A stretch of DNA of 37,831 bases from Paracoccaceae bacterium (GCA_026982575.1 JALSGU010000373.1:1-37831); one strand, 5' to 3'; positions 1 through 9,078 are shown, numbered from the stretch's first letter. The notes: generated by a model not told the origin, from the sequence alone. Program-made: numbers and translations.

Positions 1-49
1 CCTCCCTGTTTTATGCATTGAATCATAATTCAGTTTATAGGTCTACGGC

Positions 50-2578
50 CTAGCCGCGGTTGCGCAGGATGCGGGCCGGTTGGGTGGAAAGCGGGCGCCA
101 CGCAAAAAGCAACCCTGTAATCAGGCTGGCCATGGCCCCGCCTGCGACAATGGCAATAGCGGAAAGCCAGTTGAACCGAAAATCGGCCTCCATAACAAAT
201 GTCAGAACCGCCCAGCCAAAGACCGACCCTGCCAGTATGGCCACACCCCCCGCCGCTGCGCCCAGAATTAGCGAACGTAGCGCAAAGCTGCCAAGAATAC
301 GCCGGCGTGTTGCCCCCAGTGTTTTCAGAATTGCGGCCTCGAACACACGCCGGTTTTCACCTGCGGCGGCAGCCCCGATCAGCACCACAATGCCGGTCAG
401 CAAGGTTGCCCCCGCGCCCCAGCGAATTGCGCTGGCCAGATTATCAAGGGTTCCGGTGATATGGGAGACCGCTTCGCGCACCCCGATGGCGGTGATGTTC
501 GGGAAATTTTCAGCCATGATCCGTGTTAGGGCGCCTTCGCTGCCCTGCGTGGCATAAAGGGTTGCCAGATGGGAATGGGGGGCGCTTTGCAAGGCGGTCG
601 GGTTCCAGATCATGACAAAATTGATCGACATGTCTGAAAATTCAACCGCGTGGAAGCTGTTGACTTTGGCGGTTAAATCACGACCCAGAATGTTAACGGT
701 GATTTCATCCCCCAGTTTCAGGCCGATTTCTTCGGCTTCCTGTTGGGAAAAGCTCATTAACGGGGGGCCGGTGTAATCTTTTGGCCACCATGTGCCTTCG
801 GTAATCCGGTTGCCTTCGGGGGGGGTGGCAAAATAGGACACGCCGCGATTTCCCGAAATAATCCAGTGATCACCAACGACTTCTTTGGCCGGAATACCGT
901 TGATCCGGGTGATATTGCCGCGCAACATCGGTGCGGTTTCAATTTTGGTAACGCCGGGTTCAGCGCCCAGGGTCTCGCGGAAATTGTCTAGCTGGCCGGT
1001 CTGGATATCCAGCACAAAAAACGCCGGTGCGCGGCTGGGCAGTTCCTGGGAAATCACGGTGCGCAGGTTGGTGTCGATCTGGCCAATGGTGGCCAGCACT
1101 GTCAGCCCGAGACCAAGCGACAAAATAACCGATGCGGTTTCGCCGCCCGGCCCGCCAACTGCCGCCAGTGCCCAGCGCAAGGCCGGACGGGTTCTGGTAA
1201 GACGTGAACGCGACAACCGCGCGGCAACCCGCCGTGTCAGGACAGCAGCCAGCCAAAGGGTGACAAGCGCTGCAATAATGCCAAATCCGGACCAGAGCGT
1301 CAGCCAGATCGCGCCGGAAAATCCCGCTGCCGAGGCCCCCATCAATAGGGCAAGCAATGCAATGAGCGCCAGATATCGGGGCCGGGGCAGGTGGCGGGTC
1401 TGGCTGGTAATATCGCGAAAAAGCCCCGCCGCGCTGATGTCAACTGCACGGGCCAAGGGCCAGATTGAAAAAATAAGCGCGGTAAGAATGCCATAAATTG
1501 CGGCCTCGAACAAAGGGGCGGGGTATATGCCGCTTTGCACCGGAATTGGCAATTGTTCCGACAGGAACGGCCCCAGCAATGCAGGCAAACCGCCGCCAAT
1601 CAGCAGGCCCAGCGCAATGCCGATCAGCGACAGAAACCCGATCTGCATCAGATAGATCGCAAATATAGTTCCGCGTTCCGCCCCCAGCGATTTCAGGGTG
1701 GCAATGGTTTCGGTTTTTTGTTCCAGATACGAGCGAACCGCGGCCGAAACTCCGACCCCGCCCACGGCCATACCTGCCAGCCCGACCAGCACCAGAAACA
1801 GGCCCATCCGGTCAACAAAACCGGAAATACCGGGGGTGGCGTTGCGGCGGTCTCGCCAGCGAATGCCGCCATTTGCAAATTTTTCGAGCGCTTCGGCTTC
1901 AAGTGCTGCCAAGTCTGTGGAGGCGGGTAATAACAGCCTGAACCGGGTTTCGAACAATGTGCCTTGGGCCAGTAGGCCGCTTTGGGCCAGCGCGGTGGTT
2001 TTAACCATAACCCTTGGCCCCAGACGAAAACCGGCGGCACCGCTATCGGGCTCCAGAATCAATGCGGCGCGCAGTTCGAATTCTTGTGTGCCGAGACGTA
2101 ATATATCACCGGGGGTGATTTGCAGACGGTCAATCAGGGCAGGGGCGGCGATTAATCCGGGCATTCCGTTGCGGGTTTCAAGCGCGGCTTGCAGATCCAT
2201 TTCGGGGGAAAGTTCTATTTCGCCATAAAGCGGGTAAAGGTCATCAATTCCCTTTACTTGTGTCAGGGCGTTCTGGCGGGTTGCATCATGGTTCACCATT
2301 GATCTGAAATCAACAATTTCAGAGGCTTGGCTGGCGTTGCTGTCGATCCATTGGCGTTCTGACGGATTGGCAAAACGATAGGTGAATTGCAGCTCTGCGT
2401 CGCCGCCCAGCAGGGCTGCGCTTTCGGCATCCAGCCCCGCCTGAATGGCAGATCGGACCGAGCCAACGGCGGCAATGGCCGCAACCCCCAAGGCAAGACA
2501 AAGCAAAAATATTTTGAACCCGTCCAAGCGGCCCTTTAATTCCCGTGCAGCGATTTTTGATGCGATTGAAAGGTTCAT
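50..2578 (-). CDS. ABC transporter permease, FtsX/MacB type (YbbP-like)
   Basis: This 842-residue inner-membrane protein is the permease of an ABC system of the YbbA-YbbP type. It has one N-terminal membrane segment (about residues 22-42), a large periplasmic domain, a cluster of membrane segments around residues 260-450, a second extracytoplasmic domain, and C-terminal segments around 720-830. This duplicated FtsX-like layout and length are typical of YbbP. Each FtsX block carries the expected 'LKSLGA' or 'LKTLGA' motif before a membrane helix (about residues 296 and 757). Its ATG overlaps the stop of the upstream ATPase gene by four bases, so the two are translationally coupled. The divergent GDSL esterase completes the tesA-ybbA-ybbP arrangement known in other proteobacteria. 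The substrate is unknown; lipid or lipoprotein handling is often suggested for the family. The family call is firm and the function is inferred. Confidence 0.9.
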   Translation of the reverse strand: MNLSIASKIAARELKGRLDGFKIFLLCLALGVAAIAAVGSVRSAIQAGLDAESAALLGGDAELQFTYRFANPSERQWIDSNASQASEIVDFRSMVNHDATRQNALTQVKGIDDLYPLYGEIELSPEMDLQAALETRNGMPGLIAAPALIDRLQITPGDILRLGTQEFELRAALILEPDSGAAGFRLGPRVMVKTTALAQSGLLAQGTLFETRFRLLLPASTDLAALEAEALEKFANGGIRWRDRRNATPGISGFVDRMGLFLVLVGLAGMAVGGVGVSAAVRSYLEQKTETIATLKSLGAERGTIFAIYLMQIGFLSLIGIALGLLIGGGLPALLGPFLSEQLPIPVQSGIYPAPLFEAAIYGILTALIFSIWPLARAVDISAAGLFRDITSQTRHLPRPRYLALIALLALLMGASAAGFSGAIWLTLWSGFGIIAALVTLWLAAVLTRRVAARLSRSRLTRTRPALRWALAAVGGPGGETASVILSLGLGLTVLATIGQIDTNLRTVISQELPSRAPAFFVLDIQTGQLDNFRETLGAEPGVTKIETAPMLRGNITRINGIPAKEVVGDHWIISGNRGVSYFATPPEGNRITEGTWWPKDYTGPPLMSFSQQEAEEIGLKLGDEITVNILGRDLTAKVNSFHAVEFSDMSINFVMIWNPTALQSAPHSHLATLYATQGSEGALTRIMAENFPNITAIGVREAVSHITGTLDNLASAIRWGAGATLLTGIVVLIGAAAAGENRRVFEAAILKTLGATRRRILGSFALRSLILGAAAGGVAILAGSVFGWAVLTFVMEADFRFNWLSAIAIVAGGAMASLITGLLFAWRPLSTQPARILRNRG

Positions 2579-3252
2579 TTCGGGGTTTCCAGCAGCCCGT
2601 CGCGCAGGTGCAGAACCCTGTCACATCGCGATGCCAGATCGCTGGCATGGGTGACCAGCACCAGAGTAGACCCATAGCGGTCGCGCAAGCCGAAAAGCAG
2701 ATCAATGATCGCGCCGCCATTGCTGGCATCAAGGTTTCCGGTCGGTTCATCGGCCAGCAAAATTTCGGGGCGCGGCGCGGCGGCGCGGGCCAAGGCAACG
2801 CGCTGTTGTTCGCCACCGGATAACTGGGCGGGATAATGGTTTTTACGGTCAGACAGGCCGACGGCATCAAGTTCGGCTGTTGCTTTTTCAAATGCGTCCC
2901 GGTCGCCTGCAAGTTCCAGCGGGGTGGCGACATTTTCAAGCGCGGTCATGGTCGGGATCAGGTGGAAGGATTGAAACACAATGCCCATATGATCGCGGCG
3001 AAATCGCGCCAGACCGTCTTCGTTGAGGGTGGAGAAATCCTGATCCAATACCGTAACCTTGCCGCTGCTGGCGGGTTCCAGCCCGGCCATCAACATCAAC
3101 AAGGATGATTTGCCGGAACCGGACGGGCCGACAAGCCCCAATGTCTCGCCGCGCTCGACATTCAGGGAAATGCCCTTAAGTATGTTTACAACGCCCGCGT
3201 TTCCGGAAAGGGAAAGCGTGGTATTATGCAGTGAAATTGCCGGAGAACCCAT
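2575..3252 (-). CDS. ABC transporter ATP-binding protein (YbbA/LolD-like)
   Basis: This is a cytoplasmic ATPase subunit of about 225 residues that drives the adjacent permease. It shows Walker A (GPSGSGKSS), the signature LSGGEQQR, Walker B ([10 protein letters not shown]) and the H-loop (LVTHASD), in the order and spacing of the LolD/MacB/YbbA group. I chose the ATG at 3252 (protein begins MGSPAIS). It has an AAAGG-type ribosome binding site about ten bases upstream, and the longer frame to 3288 would run into the divergent tesA gene. The stop overlaps the permease start (ATGA). The gap to tesA is only about 34 bases, so the divergent promoters must lie inside or over the coding ends. It could be taken for LolD, but the partner gene is YbbP-like rather than LolC/E-like. 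Confidence 0.92.
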   Translation of the reverse strand: MGSPAISLHNTTLSLSGNAGVVNILKGISLNVERGETLGLVGPSGSGKSSLLMLMAGLEPASSGKVTVLDQDFSTLNEDGLARFRRDHMGIVFQSFHLIPTMTALENVATPLELAGDRDAFEKATAELDAVGLSDRKNHYPAQLSGGEQQRVALARAAAPRPEILLADEPTGNLDASNGGAIIDLLFGLRDRYGSTLVLVTHASDLASRCDRVLHLRDGLLETPK

Positions 3253-3286
3253 ATTTATGAACACCTTTTTGGAAAATGCCTTAACC

Positions 3287-3934
3287 ATGCCATATAAGAT
3301 CGCGCGGCAAATTCACAAGATTATAGTGCTAATGTTTTTGGCGGGCGGGGCCATGGCAGAAGAAACCGTTATTCTGGCTTTTGGAGATTCGCTGACTGCC
3401 GGATATGGCCTGCCCGTGGTGGACGGGTTTGTGCCGCAATTACAAAACTGGCTGGACGGGCAGGGCGCAGAGGTGCGGGTGATCAATGCGGGGGTTTCAG
3501 GCGATACCACGGCTGGCGGATTGGCGCGAATTAACTGGGTGCTGAACGATGAAATCGACGCGGTCATTCTGGAGCTGGGACCAAATGATTTTTTGCGCGG
3601 GTTAAACCCTGCGGTTGCGCGGGAAAATCTGGATGGCATTATGCAGGTGATTACCGAAAAAGGCTTGCCGGTGTTAATAGCGGGCATGCCGGCCCCGACC
3701 AATTTTGGCGCGGAATACAAGGCTGAATTCGATGCGATATATCCTTGGCTGGCGCAGAAATACGATATGCCGCTTTATCCGTTTTTTATGAACGGGATCG
3801 CTGAAATGCGGGGGCAACGGGATGTGATGGATTTTTTCCAACCGGACGGTTTGCATCCGAATGCTGAGGGCGTGGCGTTGATTGTTGAGGATATCGGGCC
3901 GTTTGTTCTGGAGCTGATCGGGATGGTGGAATAG
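3287..3934 (+). CDS. tesA: Secreted GDSL arylesterase / lysophospholipase (TesA-like)
   Basis: This 215-residue SGNH-hydrolase cleaves ester or thioester bonds in the periplasm. The N-terminus is a signal peptide (hydrophobic stretch IIVLMFLAGG, likely cleaved after AMA). The family blocks are present: block I FGDSLTAGYG with the nucleophile Ser, block II with a conserved Gly (NAGVSGDTT), block III GPNDFLRG, and block V DGLHPNAEG with the Asp and His of the triad. Length matches TesA. A start at 3257 is also possible and has a better-placed GGAGA; it would add ten residues to the signal peptide. The gene is divergent from the ybbA/ybbP-like pair, as in E. coli. Tandem hairpins follow the stop. 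Confidence 0.93.
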   Translation: MPYKIARQIHKIIVLMFLAGGAMAEETVILAFGDSLTAGYGLPVVDGFVPQLQNWLDGQGAEVRVINAGVSGDTTAGGLARINWVLNDEIDAVILELGPNDFLRGLNPAVARENLDGIMQVITEKGLPVLIAGMPAPTNFGAEYKAEFDAIYPWLAQKYDMPLYPFFMNGIAEMRGQRDVMDFFQPDGLHPNAEGVALIVEDIGPFVLELIGMVE

Positions 3935-3984
3935 GGGCTGCCGCCCCTCTTGAGCGCTGCTCAATTCACCCTGCGGGTTTATTT
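3933..3984 (+). terminator. Tandem hairpins after tesA, likely terminator / interspersed repeat
   Basis: Three short perfect hairpins follow or overlap the tesA stop. They are AGGGGC/GCCCCT (3933-3948), TTGAGC/GCTCAA (3950-3964) and ACCC/GGGT (3968-3978), the last followed by TTATTT. The final one looks like a weak intrinsic terminator. From memory, similar G/C-rich hairpin strings ending in a 'gggtttattt'-like tail recur between genes in Rhodobacteraceae, so this may be a copy of a dispersed element; that part is not verified. Confidence 0.55.
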
Positions 3985-4291
3985 GCAACAAAGAAGGCAT
4001 GCGAAAGCGCCGCATTTTAGGTAAATGCGGTTCAAATGTTGCCTTTATGGCGTGCTACATTTCGAAGGATACAGCGGTAGTGTTGGCGACTTTGCGTCGG
4101 TTCGTGCCTACGTCTATATGACGGTTTTTCCAGTGCGCTGGCGGCAAGCCCTTTTTTTGGTGGACCGCTACCAGTGTTGAAATCTGCATTGCCCGACGCA
4201 AGGTCTCCGAAAGTATCAGGCAGGCGTAGGTATACGCGGTGAGGGTTAATGTGGTCTGAGGGTGGCGTGCGGTGGGGCATGGCATGGCAAC
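3985..4291. other. Unassigned intergenic stretch with nested inverted repeats
   Basis: No convincing gene is visible in these 300 bases. The stretch holds a perfect 8-bp hairpin (CCGCATTT/AAATGCGG, 4010-4030), a perfect 9-bp inverted repeat TTGCGTCGG (4092-4100) with CCGACGCAA (4193-4201), and CCTACG (4107-4112) with CGTAGG (4225-4230). The last two pairings cross, so they would be alternatives or a pseudoknot. Two short antisense reading frames cover it, but they have no start site or homology I recognise. It could encode a structured RNA; I cannot name a family. Confidence 0.35.
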
Positions 4292-4318
4292 AAAAAAGGG
4301 CGCTAAAAGCGCCCTTTA
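4292..4318 (-). terminator. Intrinsic terminator of the DUF1127 gene
   Basis: Read on the minus strand, this is a 7-bp G/C-rich stem (GGGCGCT/AGCGCCC, 4298-4304 with 4308-4314). It is extended by three A-T pairs and followed by a run of six T. It lies 20 bases past the DUF1127 stop, in the right orientation to end that transcript. Confidence 0.88.
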
Positions 4319-4337
4319 AGATCGTACTCCATTGAAT

Positions 4338-4532
4338 TCAAACAAAAAACGGTTTGCGGAATTCTTTGCTGGCTTGTTTATAGTTCAGGCCGATATCTGC
4401 CAGATGTGCGTCGTCCAGTTTGGCAAGTGCGGCGCGGGTGTTGCTGCGCTCGACCATAAATGCCAGCCATGTGGCAATCGCTGCCAGTGAAATTACGGGA
4501 AGTGCCAGTGTTTTGATTGCGAGAGTTTGCAT
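4338..4532 (-). CDS. DUF1127 small protein
   Basis: This 64-residue protein ends in the DUF1127 signature: a leucine-rich helix, LAKLDDAHLADIGL, then basic and aromatic residues near the C-terminus (EFRKPFFV). The N-terminal half is hydrophobic (about residues 8-26). Members of this family are abundant small alphaproteobacterial proteins. Some have been linked to RNA binding or to phosphate and carbon metabolism, but the role of this one is unknown. I start it at 4532 because GGAGG lies five bases upstream; a start at 4544 would add MEAI. It has its own strong terminator and is divergent from a LysR regulator, which may control it (inference). Confidence 0.85.
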   Translation of the reverse strand: MQTLAIKTLALPVISLAAIATWLAFMVERSNTRAALAKLDDAHLADIGLNYKQASKEFRKPFFV

Positions 4533-4653
4533 GATTGCCTCCATAAGGGTTTGTGTTATGTTTAGGATAATTCATTCCATGGGCTGATGTATGGATGATT
4601 CGCTATAATAAGTAAAATGAATAGATTTGCTGGCACGCATCACGGAGATTGAT

Positions 4654-5526
4654 ATGTATAGAAACCTTGACTTAACCGCTTTACGATCCTTTATCACGGT
4701 GGCCGAAACCGGCGGTGTCACCAAGGCCGCCGCGCAATTGCACCTGACCCAATCGGCCGTTTCGATGCAGCTAAAACGTCTTGAAGAAGCATTGGGACAG
4801 CCGTTATTGGCGCGCGACGGGCGCGGGGTTCGCATGACCTTGCACGGCGAACAATTGCTGGGATACGGGCGGCGGATGCTGGCATTGAATGACGAGGTCT
4901 GGTCGCGCATGAATGATCAGGCATTTGAGGGCGAGGTGGTTTTCGGGGTGCCATCCGACATTGTTTACCCCCATGTTCCCGGAATTTTACAGCGTTTCGC
5001 GCAGGAATTTCCGCGCGTCAAAGTGCAGCTTATTTCGTCTTTTACCAGCCGTCTTAAACAGATGCTGCATGCGGGCGAGGTCGATGTGATTTTAACCACG
5101 GAATCCGGTCTTGAAAAAGATGGCGAAATTATCGAGCGCGCGCCGCTGATCTGGGTGGGGGCGCCTGACGGCAACGTCTGGCAAGAAATCCCGCTGCGGC
5201 TGGCATTTGAAAAAAACTGTATTTTCCGCGCGGCGGCGCAGGCGGCTTTGTCAAAATCGGGGCTGGATTGGGAAATAGCCGTGGAATCCAATTCCACCCG
5301 CACCATCGAGGCCAGCGTATCGGCGGACCTTGCCATCCATGCGTCACTGGCGGGGGCGACCTCGCCTTATATGGAGGCGGTTAACCATAATGGCGCCCTG
5401 CCGGAATTGCCGATGTTCAACATCAACATGTATGTCAGCCACGGCAAGCAGCGCGATATGGCGCAGGCTTTGGCCGATTATGTGCGGGCGGCTTACGGGG
5501 TTAATGTTGCTCAGGCAGCCGAATAG
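4654..5526 (+). CDS. LysR-family transcriptional regulator
   Basis: This is a 290-residue cytoplasmic DNA-binding regulator. The N-terminal winged helix-turn-helix runs over about residues 5-62 (ALRSFITVAETGGVTKAAAQ, then LHLTQSAVSMQLKRLEEALG) and is followed by the linker helix. A periplasmic-binding-like effector domain fills residues 90-290. The start at 4654 (MYRNLDL) has GGAG eight bases upstream; the longer TTG start at 4627 is less likely. It is divergent from the DUF1127 gene, the usual position of a LysR target. Its 3' end overlaps the end of the convergent oxidoreductase gene by 16 bases. The effector cannot be read from the sequence. Confidence 0.93.
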   Translation: MYRNLDLTALRSFITVAETGGVTKAAAQLHLTQSAVSMQLKRLEEALGQPLLARDGRGVRMTLHGEQLLGYGRRMLALNDEVWSRMNDQAFEGEVVFGVPSDIVYPHVPGILQRFAQEFPRVKVQLISSFTSRLKQMLHAGEVDVILTTESGLEKDGEIIERAPLIWVGAPDGNVWQEIPLRLAFEKNCIFRAAAQAALSKSGLDWEIAVESNSTRTIEASVSADLAIHASLAGATSPYMEAVNHNGALPELPMFNINMYVSHGKQRDMAQALADYVRAAYGVNVAQAAE

Positions 5527-6482
5527 ACCTGCACCACAACCTTGCCGGTGGATTTGCGGTCGGCCAGCAATTGCAATGCCTCGTTAGCGTTTTCCAGCGG
5601 CAAAACATGGCTGACATGGGGGGTTAATTTGCCGTCTATATACATGCCGAACAGCTGCAAAAAGCTTTTGAGCAGCACCTCGGGCTTAAAGCTGGCATAG
5701 CCGCCCCAATAAAGGCCAATCACCGAAATGTTTTTGACCAGCAGGATGTTGGCCGGAATTTGCGGAATATCACCCGAGGCAAAACCAAGCGGAATAATGC
5801 GGGCCTCGGGGTTGCAGGCCCGTAATGCGGCCTTGAACTGGTCGCCGCCCACGGGGTCATAGACCACATCGGCACCGCCCAGTGATTTGACAATTTCGCG
5901 GATATCCTGCGTTTCGCTGTCAATCAGATGATCCGCGCCCGCAGCTTTGGCGATGGCCAGTTTTTCTGCGCCCCGCGCCACAGCAATAACCTTTGCGCCC
6001 ATCAGCTTGCCGAGTTCAACCGCCGTTAACCCAACCCCGCCCGAGGCGCCAAGCACCAGCAATGTTTCGCCAGCTTGCAAATTGGCGCGATAGTCCAGCG
6101 CCACATGGCTGGTGCCATAGGCAACCAGAAATGCCGCGACCTCCACGTCCGGCATTTCCTGGGGCACAGGCACACAGCGCGCCGCATCAAGGCAAAGATA
6201 TTCCGCCAAGCCGCCCGCGCCGCCAAAGGCCGCAACCCTTGTGCCAACCGGAAAGCTGTCTACGCCTTCGCCAAGTGCTGTAATTGTGCCGCATATTTCC
6301 ATGCCCGGTGTAAATGGCAGATTAAATTTTTCCTGATATTTGCCTTGCACAATCAGGGTGTCGCCAAAATTGATGCCGCAGGTATGAACACGAATTTGCA
6401 CCTGTCCCGATTTGGGTTCGGGGATGACGATATCATCCAGTTGCATCGGTTGGTTAAGCTGGTGGAGCTGCATGGCGCGCAT
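5511..6482 (-). CDS. Zinc-independent NADPH:quinone oxidoreductase (MDR superfamily)
   Basis: This 323-residue cytoplasmic enzyme has a GroES-like N-terminal domain and a Rossmann domain. NADPH binding is shown by LVLGASGGVGLTAVELGKLM at about residues 143-162. The AGADHLID segment and the VYDPVGGDQF motif are typical of quinone oxidoreductase / acryloyl-CoA-reductase-like members. The Cys cluster of zinc alcohol dehydrogenases is absent, which supports the zinc-free quinone reductase branch. The ATG at 6482 has an AAAGG eight bases upstream. It converges on the LysR gene with a 16-base overlap and is divergent from typA. The exact substrate (quinone, enone or enoyl-CoA) is not resolved. Confidence 0.88.
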   Translation of the reverse strand: MRAMQLHQLNQPMQLDDIVIPEPKSGQVQIRVHTCGINFGDTLIVQGKYQEKFNLPFTPGMEICGTITALGEGVDSFPVGTRVAAFGGAGGLAEYLCLDAARCVPVPQEMPDVEVAAFLVAYGTSHVALDYRANLQAGETLLVLGASGGVGLTAVELGKLMGAKVIAVARGAEKLAIAKAAGADHLIDSETQDIREIVKSLGGADVVYDPVGGDQFKAALRACNPEARIIPLGFASGDIPQIPANILLVKNISVIGLYWGGYASFKPEVLLKSFLQLFGMYIDGKLTPHVSHVLPLENANEALQLLADRKSTGKVVVQVYSAA

Positions 6483-6512
6483 GGGTTTGGCCTTTTGGTT
6501 GGTTTTGTGCTA

Positions 6513-6534
6513 TTTGTTGCATTGCGGCAACAAA
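6513..6534. promoter_or_regulatory. Perfect 8-bp palindrome in the oxidoreductase/typA divergent region
   Basis: TTTGTTGC (6513-6520) and GCAACAAA (6527-6534) form a perfect inverted repeat around six bases. It lies 30 bases upstream of the oxidoreductase start and about 100 upstream of typA, where an operator would be expected. No regulator is identified. Confidence 0.4.
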
Positions 6535-6586
6535 ATACAAGCCATAACTTGCTATATTCAGGCCATAGGCGTATGGGAGTGCCAAA

Positions 6587-6622
6587 CGGGGTTGCGCCAT
6601 GGCGTAAGCCCCGAATTTTTTT
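6587..6622 (+). promoter_or_regulatory. Hairpin with T-tract in the typA leader (possible attenuator)
   Basis: CGGGGTT pairs with AA(G)CCCCG (6587-6613) around an inner self-complementary CGCCATGGCG. Seven T follow (6616-6622), then the typA ribosome binding site (AAAGGCCGG) and the ATG at 6639. The gene upstream is divergent, so a plus-strand terminator here could only act on typA's own leader. The structure is read from sequence; the regulatory role is inferred. Confidence 0.5.
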
Positions 6623-6638
6623 GTAAAAGGCCGGAATT

Positions 6639-8459
6639 ATGGAACTGCGCAATATTGCGATTATCGCCCATGTTGACCACGGGAAAACCACCCTTGTTGA
6701 CGAGATGCTGAAACAATCGGGCAATTACCGTGACAACGAAGCCACGGTCGAACGCGCCATGGACAGCAATGATCTGGAACGCGAACGCGGCATTACCATT
6801 CTGGCCAAAGCCACCAGCGTTGAATGGAAAGGCGTGCGTATCAACATCGTTGACACCCCCGGCCACGCCGATTTTGGTGGCGAAGTTGAACGTATTTTGT
6901 CAATGGTTGACGGGGTGGTTTTGCTGGTTGACGCCGCCGAAGGCCCGATGCCGCAAACCAAATTTGTGACCGCCAAGGCGCTGGCGCTGGGCTTGAACCC
7001 CATCGTGGTTGTCAACAAGGTCGATAAGCCCGACGGTGAACCCGACAAGGCCCATGATCTTTGTTTTGATCTGTTTGCCAATCTTGATGCCAGCGACGAC
7101 CAGCTTGATTTCCCTATGCTTTTCGCATCGGGCCGTGCGGGTTGGGCCGATAAGGAACTGGACGGACCACGCAAGAATCTGGATGATCTGTTTGATCTTA
7201 TTCTGGATCATGTGCCGGCCCCTGCGCAAATTTCTGCAAAAGACGAACCGTTTCGTATGCTGGCCACCACGCTTGGCGGCGATGCGTTTTTGGGGCGTAT
7301 TCTGACGGGTCGTGTTGAATCCGGTGTTGCCAAAGCTGGCGATCAGATCAAGGCCATGAACATGCATGGCGAATTAATCGAGAATTTCCGCATTACCAAA
7401 GTGCTGGCCTATCGCGGCCTGGATCAGGTGGGCATTGACGAGGCCGTGGCCGGGGATATTGTTTCAATTGCCGGTATGGCCAAAGCCACCGTGGCGGATA
7501 CTCTTTCTGATAAAAGTGTGTCCGAGGCGATCGAGGCGCAGCCGATTGATCCGCCGACCATTACCGTTACTTTTGGCATCAACACTTCGCCTTTGGCGGG
7601 GCGCGATGGCAGCAAGGTTCAAAGCCGTGTGATTCGCGACCGTTTGATGAAAGAGGCCGAATCAAACGTGGCCATCAAGGTGCAAGACAGCCCCGGCGGC
7701 GAAAGCTTTGAGGTTTCGGGGCGTGGCGAATTGCAAATGGGCGTGTTGATTGAAAATATGCGCCGTGAGGGTTTTGAGCTGTCCATCAGCCGCCCCCGGG
7801 TCATTATCCGTGAGGTCGACGGCCAAAAAGTGGAGCCGGTCGAGGAAGCCACCATCGATGTTGATGACGAATATTCCGGCGCGGTGATCGAAAAGTTGAC
7901 CCAACGCAAGGGTGAACTGGTTGAAATGCGCCCGGGCGGTGTTGGCAAAACCCGCATCGTGATGCATGTGCCCAGCCGTGGCCTGATCGGCTATCACGGG
8001 CAGTTTTTGACTGATACGCGCGGCACCGGCGTTATCAACCGTGTGTTCCATGACTGGGCGCCCTATAAGGGCACCATCGAGGGCCGCCGTGCGGGGGTGC
8101 TTATTTCGATGGAGGCAGGACAATCCGTGCCTTATGCAATTTTCAACCTCGAAGATCGCGGCAAGTTTTTTATCGGTTCGCAAGAACAGGTTTACCAGGG
8201 CATGATTATCGGCGAACACAATCGCCCCAATGATCTGGACGTAAACCCCATGAAAGGCAAAAAGCTGTCAAACGTGCGGGCCAGTGGCAAGGATGATGCG
8301 GTAACCCTGACCACGCCGGTGCGGATGTCACTGGAAGAAGCCATCGCCTATATCGATAATGACGAACTGGTCGAGGTGACGCCAAACAGCATTCGCATGC
8401 GCAAACGGTTTCTTGATCCGGTGGATCGCAAGCGGGAATCTAAAAAGCTGGCTGTATAG
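6639..8459 (+). CDS. typA: Ribosome-associated GTPase TypA/BipA
   Basis: This 606-residue translational GTPase binds the ribosome and helps assembly and stress or cold growth. The G motifs are intact: G1 AHVDHGKTT (residues 10-18), G2 RGITILA, G3 DTPGHADF and G4 NKVD. EF-G-like domains II, III and V follow, then the TypA-specific C-terminal domain, including [17 protein letters not shown] and the segment [10 protein letters not shown]. Length is the family norm. The ATG at 6639 follows AAAGG. It is a single-gene unit with a possible attenuating hairpin directly upstream. The 207 bases after it hold several AATTGCA-like repeats that probably belong to the promoter of the next gene. Confidence 0.97.
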   Translation: MELRNIAIIAHVDHGKTTLVDEMLKQSGNYRDNEATVERAMDSNDLERERGITILAKATSVEWKGVRINIVDTPGHADFGGEVERILSMVDGVVLLVDAAEGPMPQTKFVTAKALALGLNPIVVVNKVDKPDGEPDKAHDLCFDLFANLDASDDQLDFPMLFASGRAGWADKELDGPRKNLDDLFDLILDHVPAPAQISAKDEPFRMLATTLGGDAFLGRILTGRVESGVAKAGDQIKAMNMHGELIENFRITKVLAYRGLDQVGIDEAVAGDIVSIAGMAKATVADTLSDKSVSEAIEAQPIDPPTITVTFGINTSPLAGRDGSKVQSRVIRDRLMKEAESNVAIKVQDSPGGESFEVSGRGELQMGVLIENMRREGFELSISRPRVIIREVDGQKVEPVEEATIDVDDEYSGAVIEKLTQRKGELVEMRPGGVGKTRIVMHVPSRGLIGYHGQFLTDTRGTGVINRVFHDWAPYKGTIEGRRAGVLISMEAGQSVPYAIFNLEDRGKFFIGSQEQVYQGMIIGEHNRPNDLDVNPMKGKKLSNVRASGKDDAVTLTTPVRMSLEEAIAYIDNDELVEVTPNSIRMRKRFLDPVDRKRESKKLAV

Positions 8460-8666
8460 ATTAATTGCAATTTGCAGTGCTAATAGTTTATTAAGAATTG
8501 TAATTCGCAAAATGCAAATGCCTTGCCGTAATAATTGCATTAAAAGCGCGAGCTGTCTATAAGGTGTTGTAGATGGTCGGGTTTTCGAGCGGTTTATCAA
8601 CTCAGGAAGTTGGCTTGGATGTTGCAACCGTTGTTTGTAATAGTCAAATTTTATTTGGGGTTTAGA

Positions 8667-9050
8667 ATGAAACATCCAGTAGACGTCCATGTGGGCAAAC
8701 GGGTTCGCCATCGCCGGTGGATGGTGGGCAAAACCCAGCAACAGCTTGGTGAGGCCGTTGGTATCAAATTCCAGCAAATCCAGAAATATGAAACCGGCAT
8801 GAACCGTGTTTCCGCATCCCGTCTTTGGGATATTGCAGGGGTGCTCGAAGTGCCGGTCAGCTTTTTCTTTGAAGGTCTGGAAGCCGGAGACATAGAGGCA
8901 AAAGCCGTTGAAACCCCCGCATCCGATATGCGCGGTGATTTGCTGGCCGATAAAGAAGCACTGGAACTGGTGCGGTCTTATTATTCCATTCCCGAAGCAC
9001 AACGCCGCCGTCTGTTCGATCTGGCGCGAGTGCTGAGCGAAGTTGCCTAA
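8667..9050 (+). CDS. XRE-family regulator, PraR-like
   Basis: This 127-residue DNA-binding protein has a helix-turn-helix over about residues 12-66, with KTQQQLGEAVGIKFQQIQKY and then GMNRVSASRLWDIAGVLEVP. The context VHVGKRVR... and VPVSFFFEG closely matches the alphaproteobacterial PraR / y4dJ group. In Azorhizobium and Rhizobium that group controls biofilm, surface and quorum-sensing genes. The C-terminal tail includes EALELVRSYYSIPEAQRRRL, also typical. I use the ATG at 8667; an upstream in-frame start at 8610 would add a non-homologous leader. A strong terminator lies 28 bases after the stop. The role in this organism is inferred from family only. Confidence 0.88.
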   Translation: MKHPVDVHVGKRVRHRRWMVGKTQQQLGEAVGIKFQQIQKYETGMNRVSASRLWDIAGVLEVPVSFFFEGLEAGDIEAKAVETPASDMRGDLLADKEALELVRSYYSIPEAQRRRLFDLARVLSEVA

Positions 9051-9078
9051 AAGCGTTTGACGCGCAGCAAAAATTATG

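Noticed and set aside
4032-4285. Two overlapping minus-strand small proteins of 76-82 residues
   Set aside because: There is no ribosome binding site or known family, and the inverted repeats argue more for structure than for coding.
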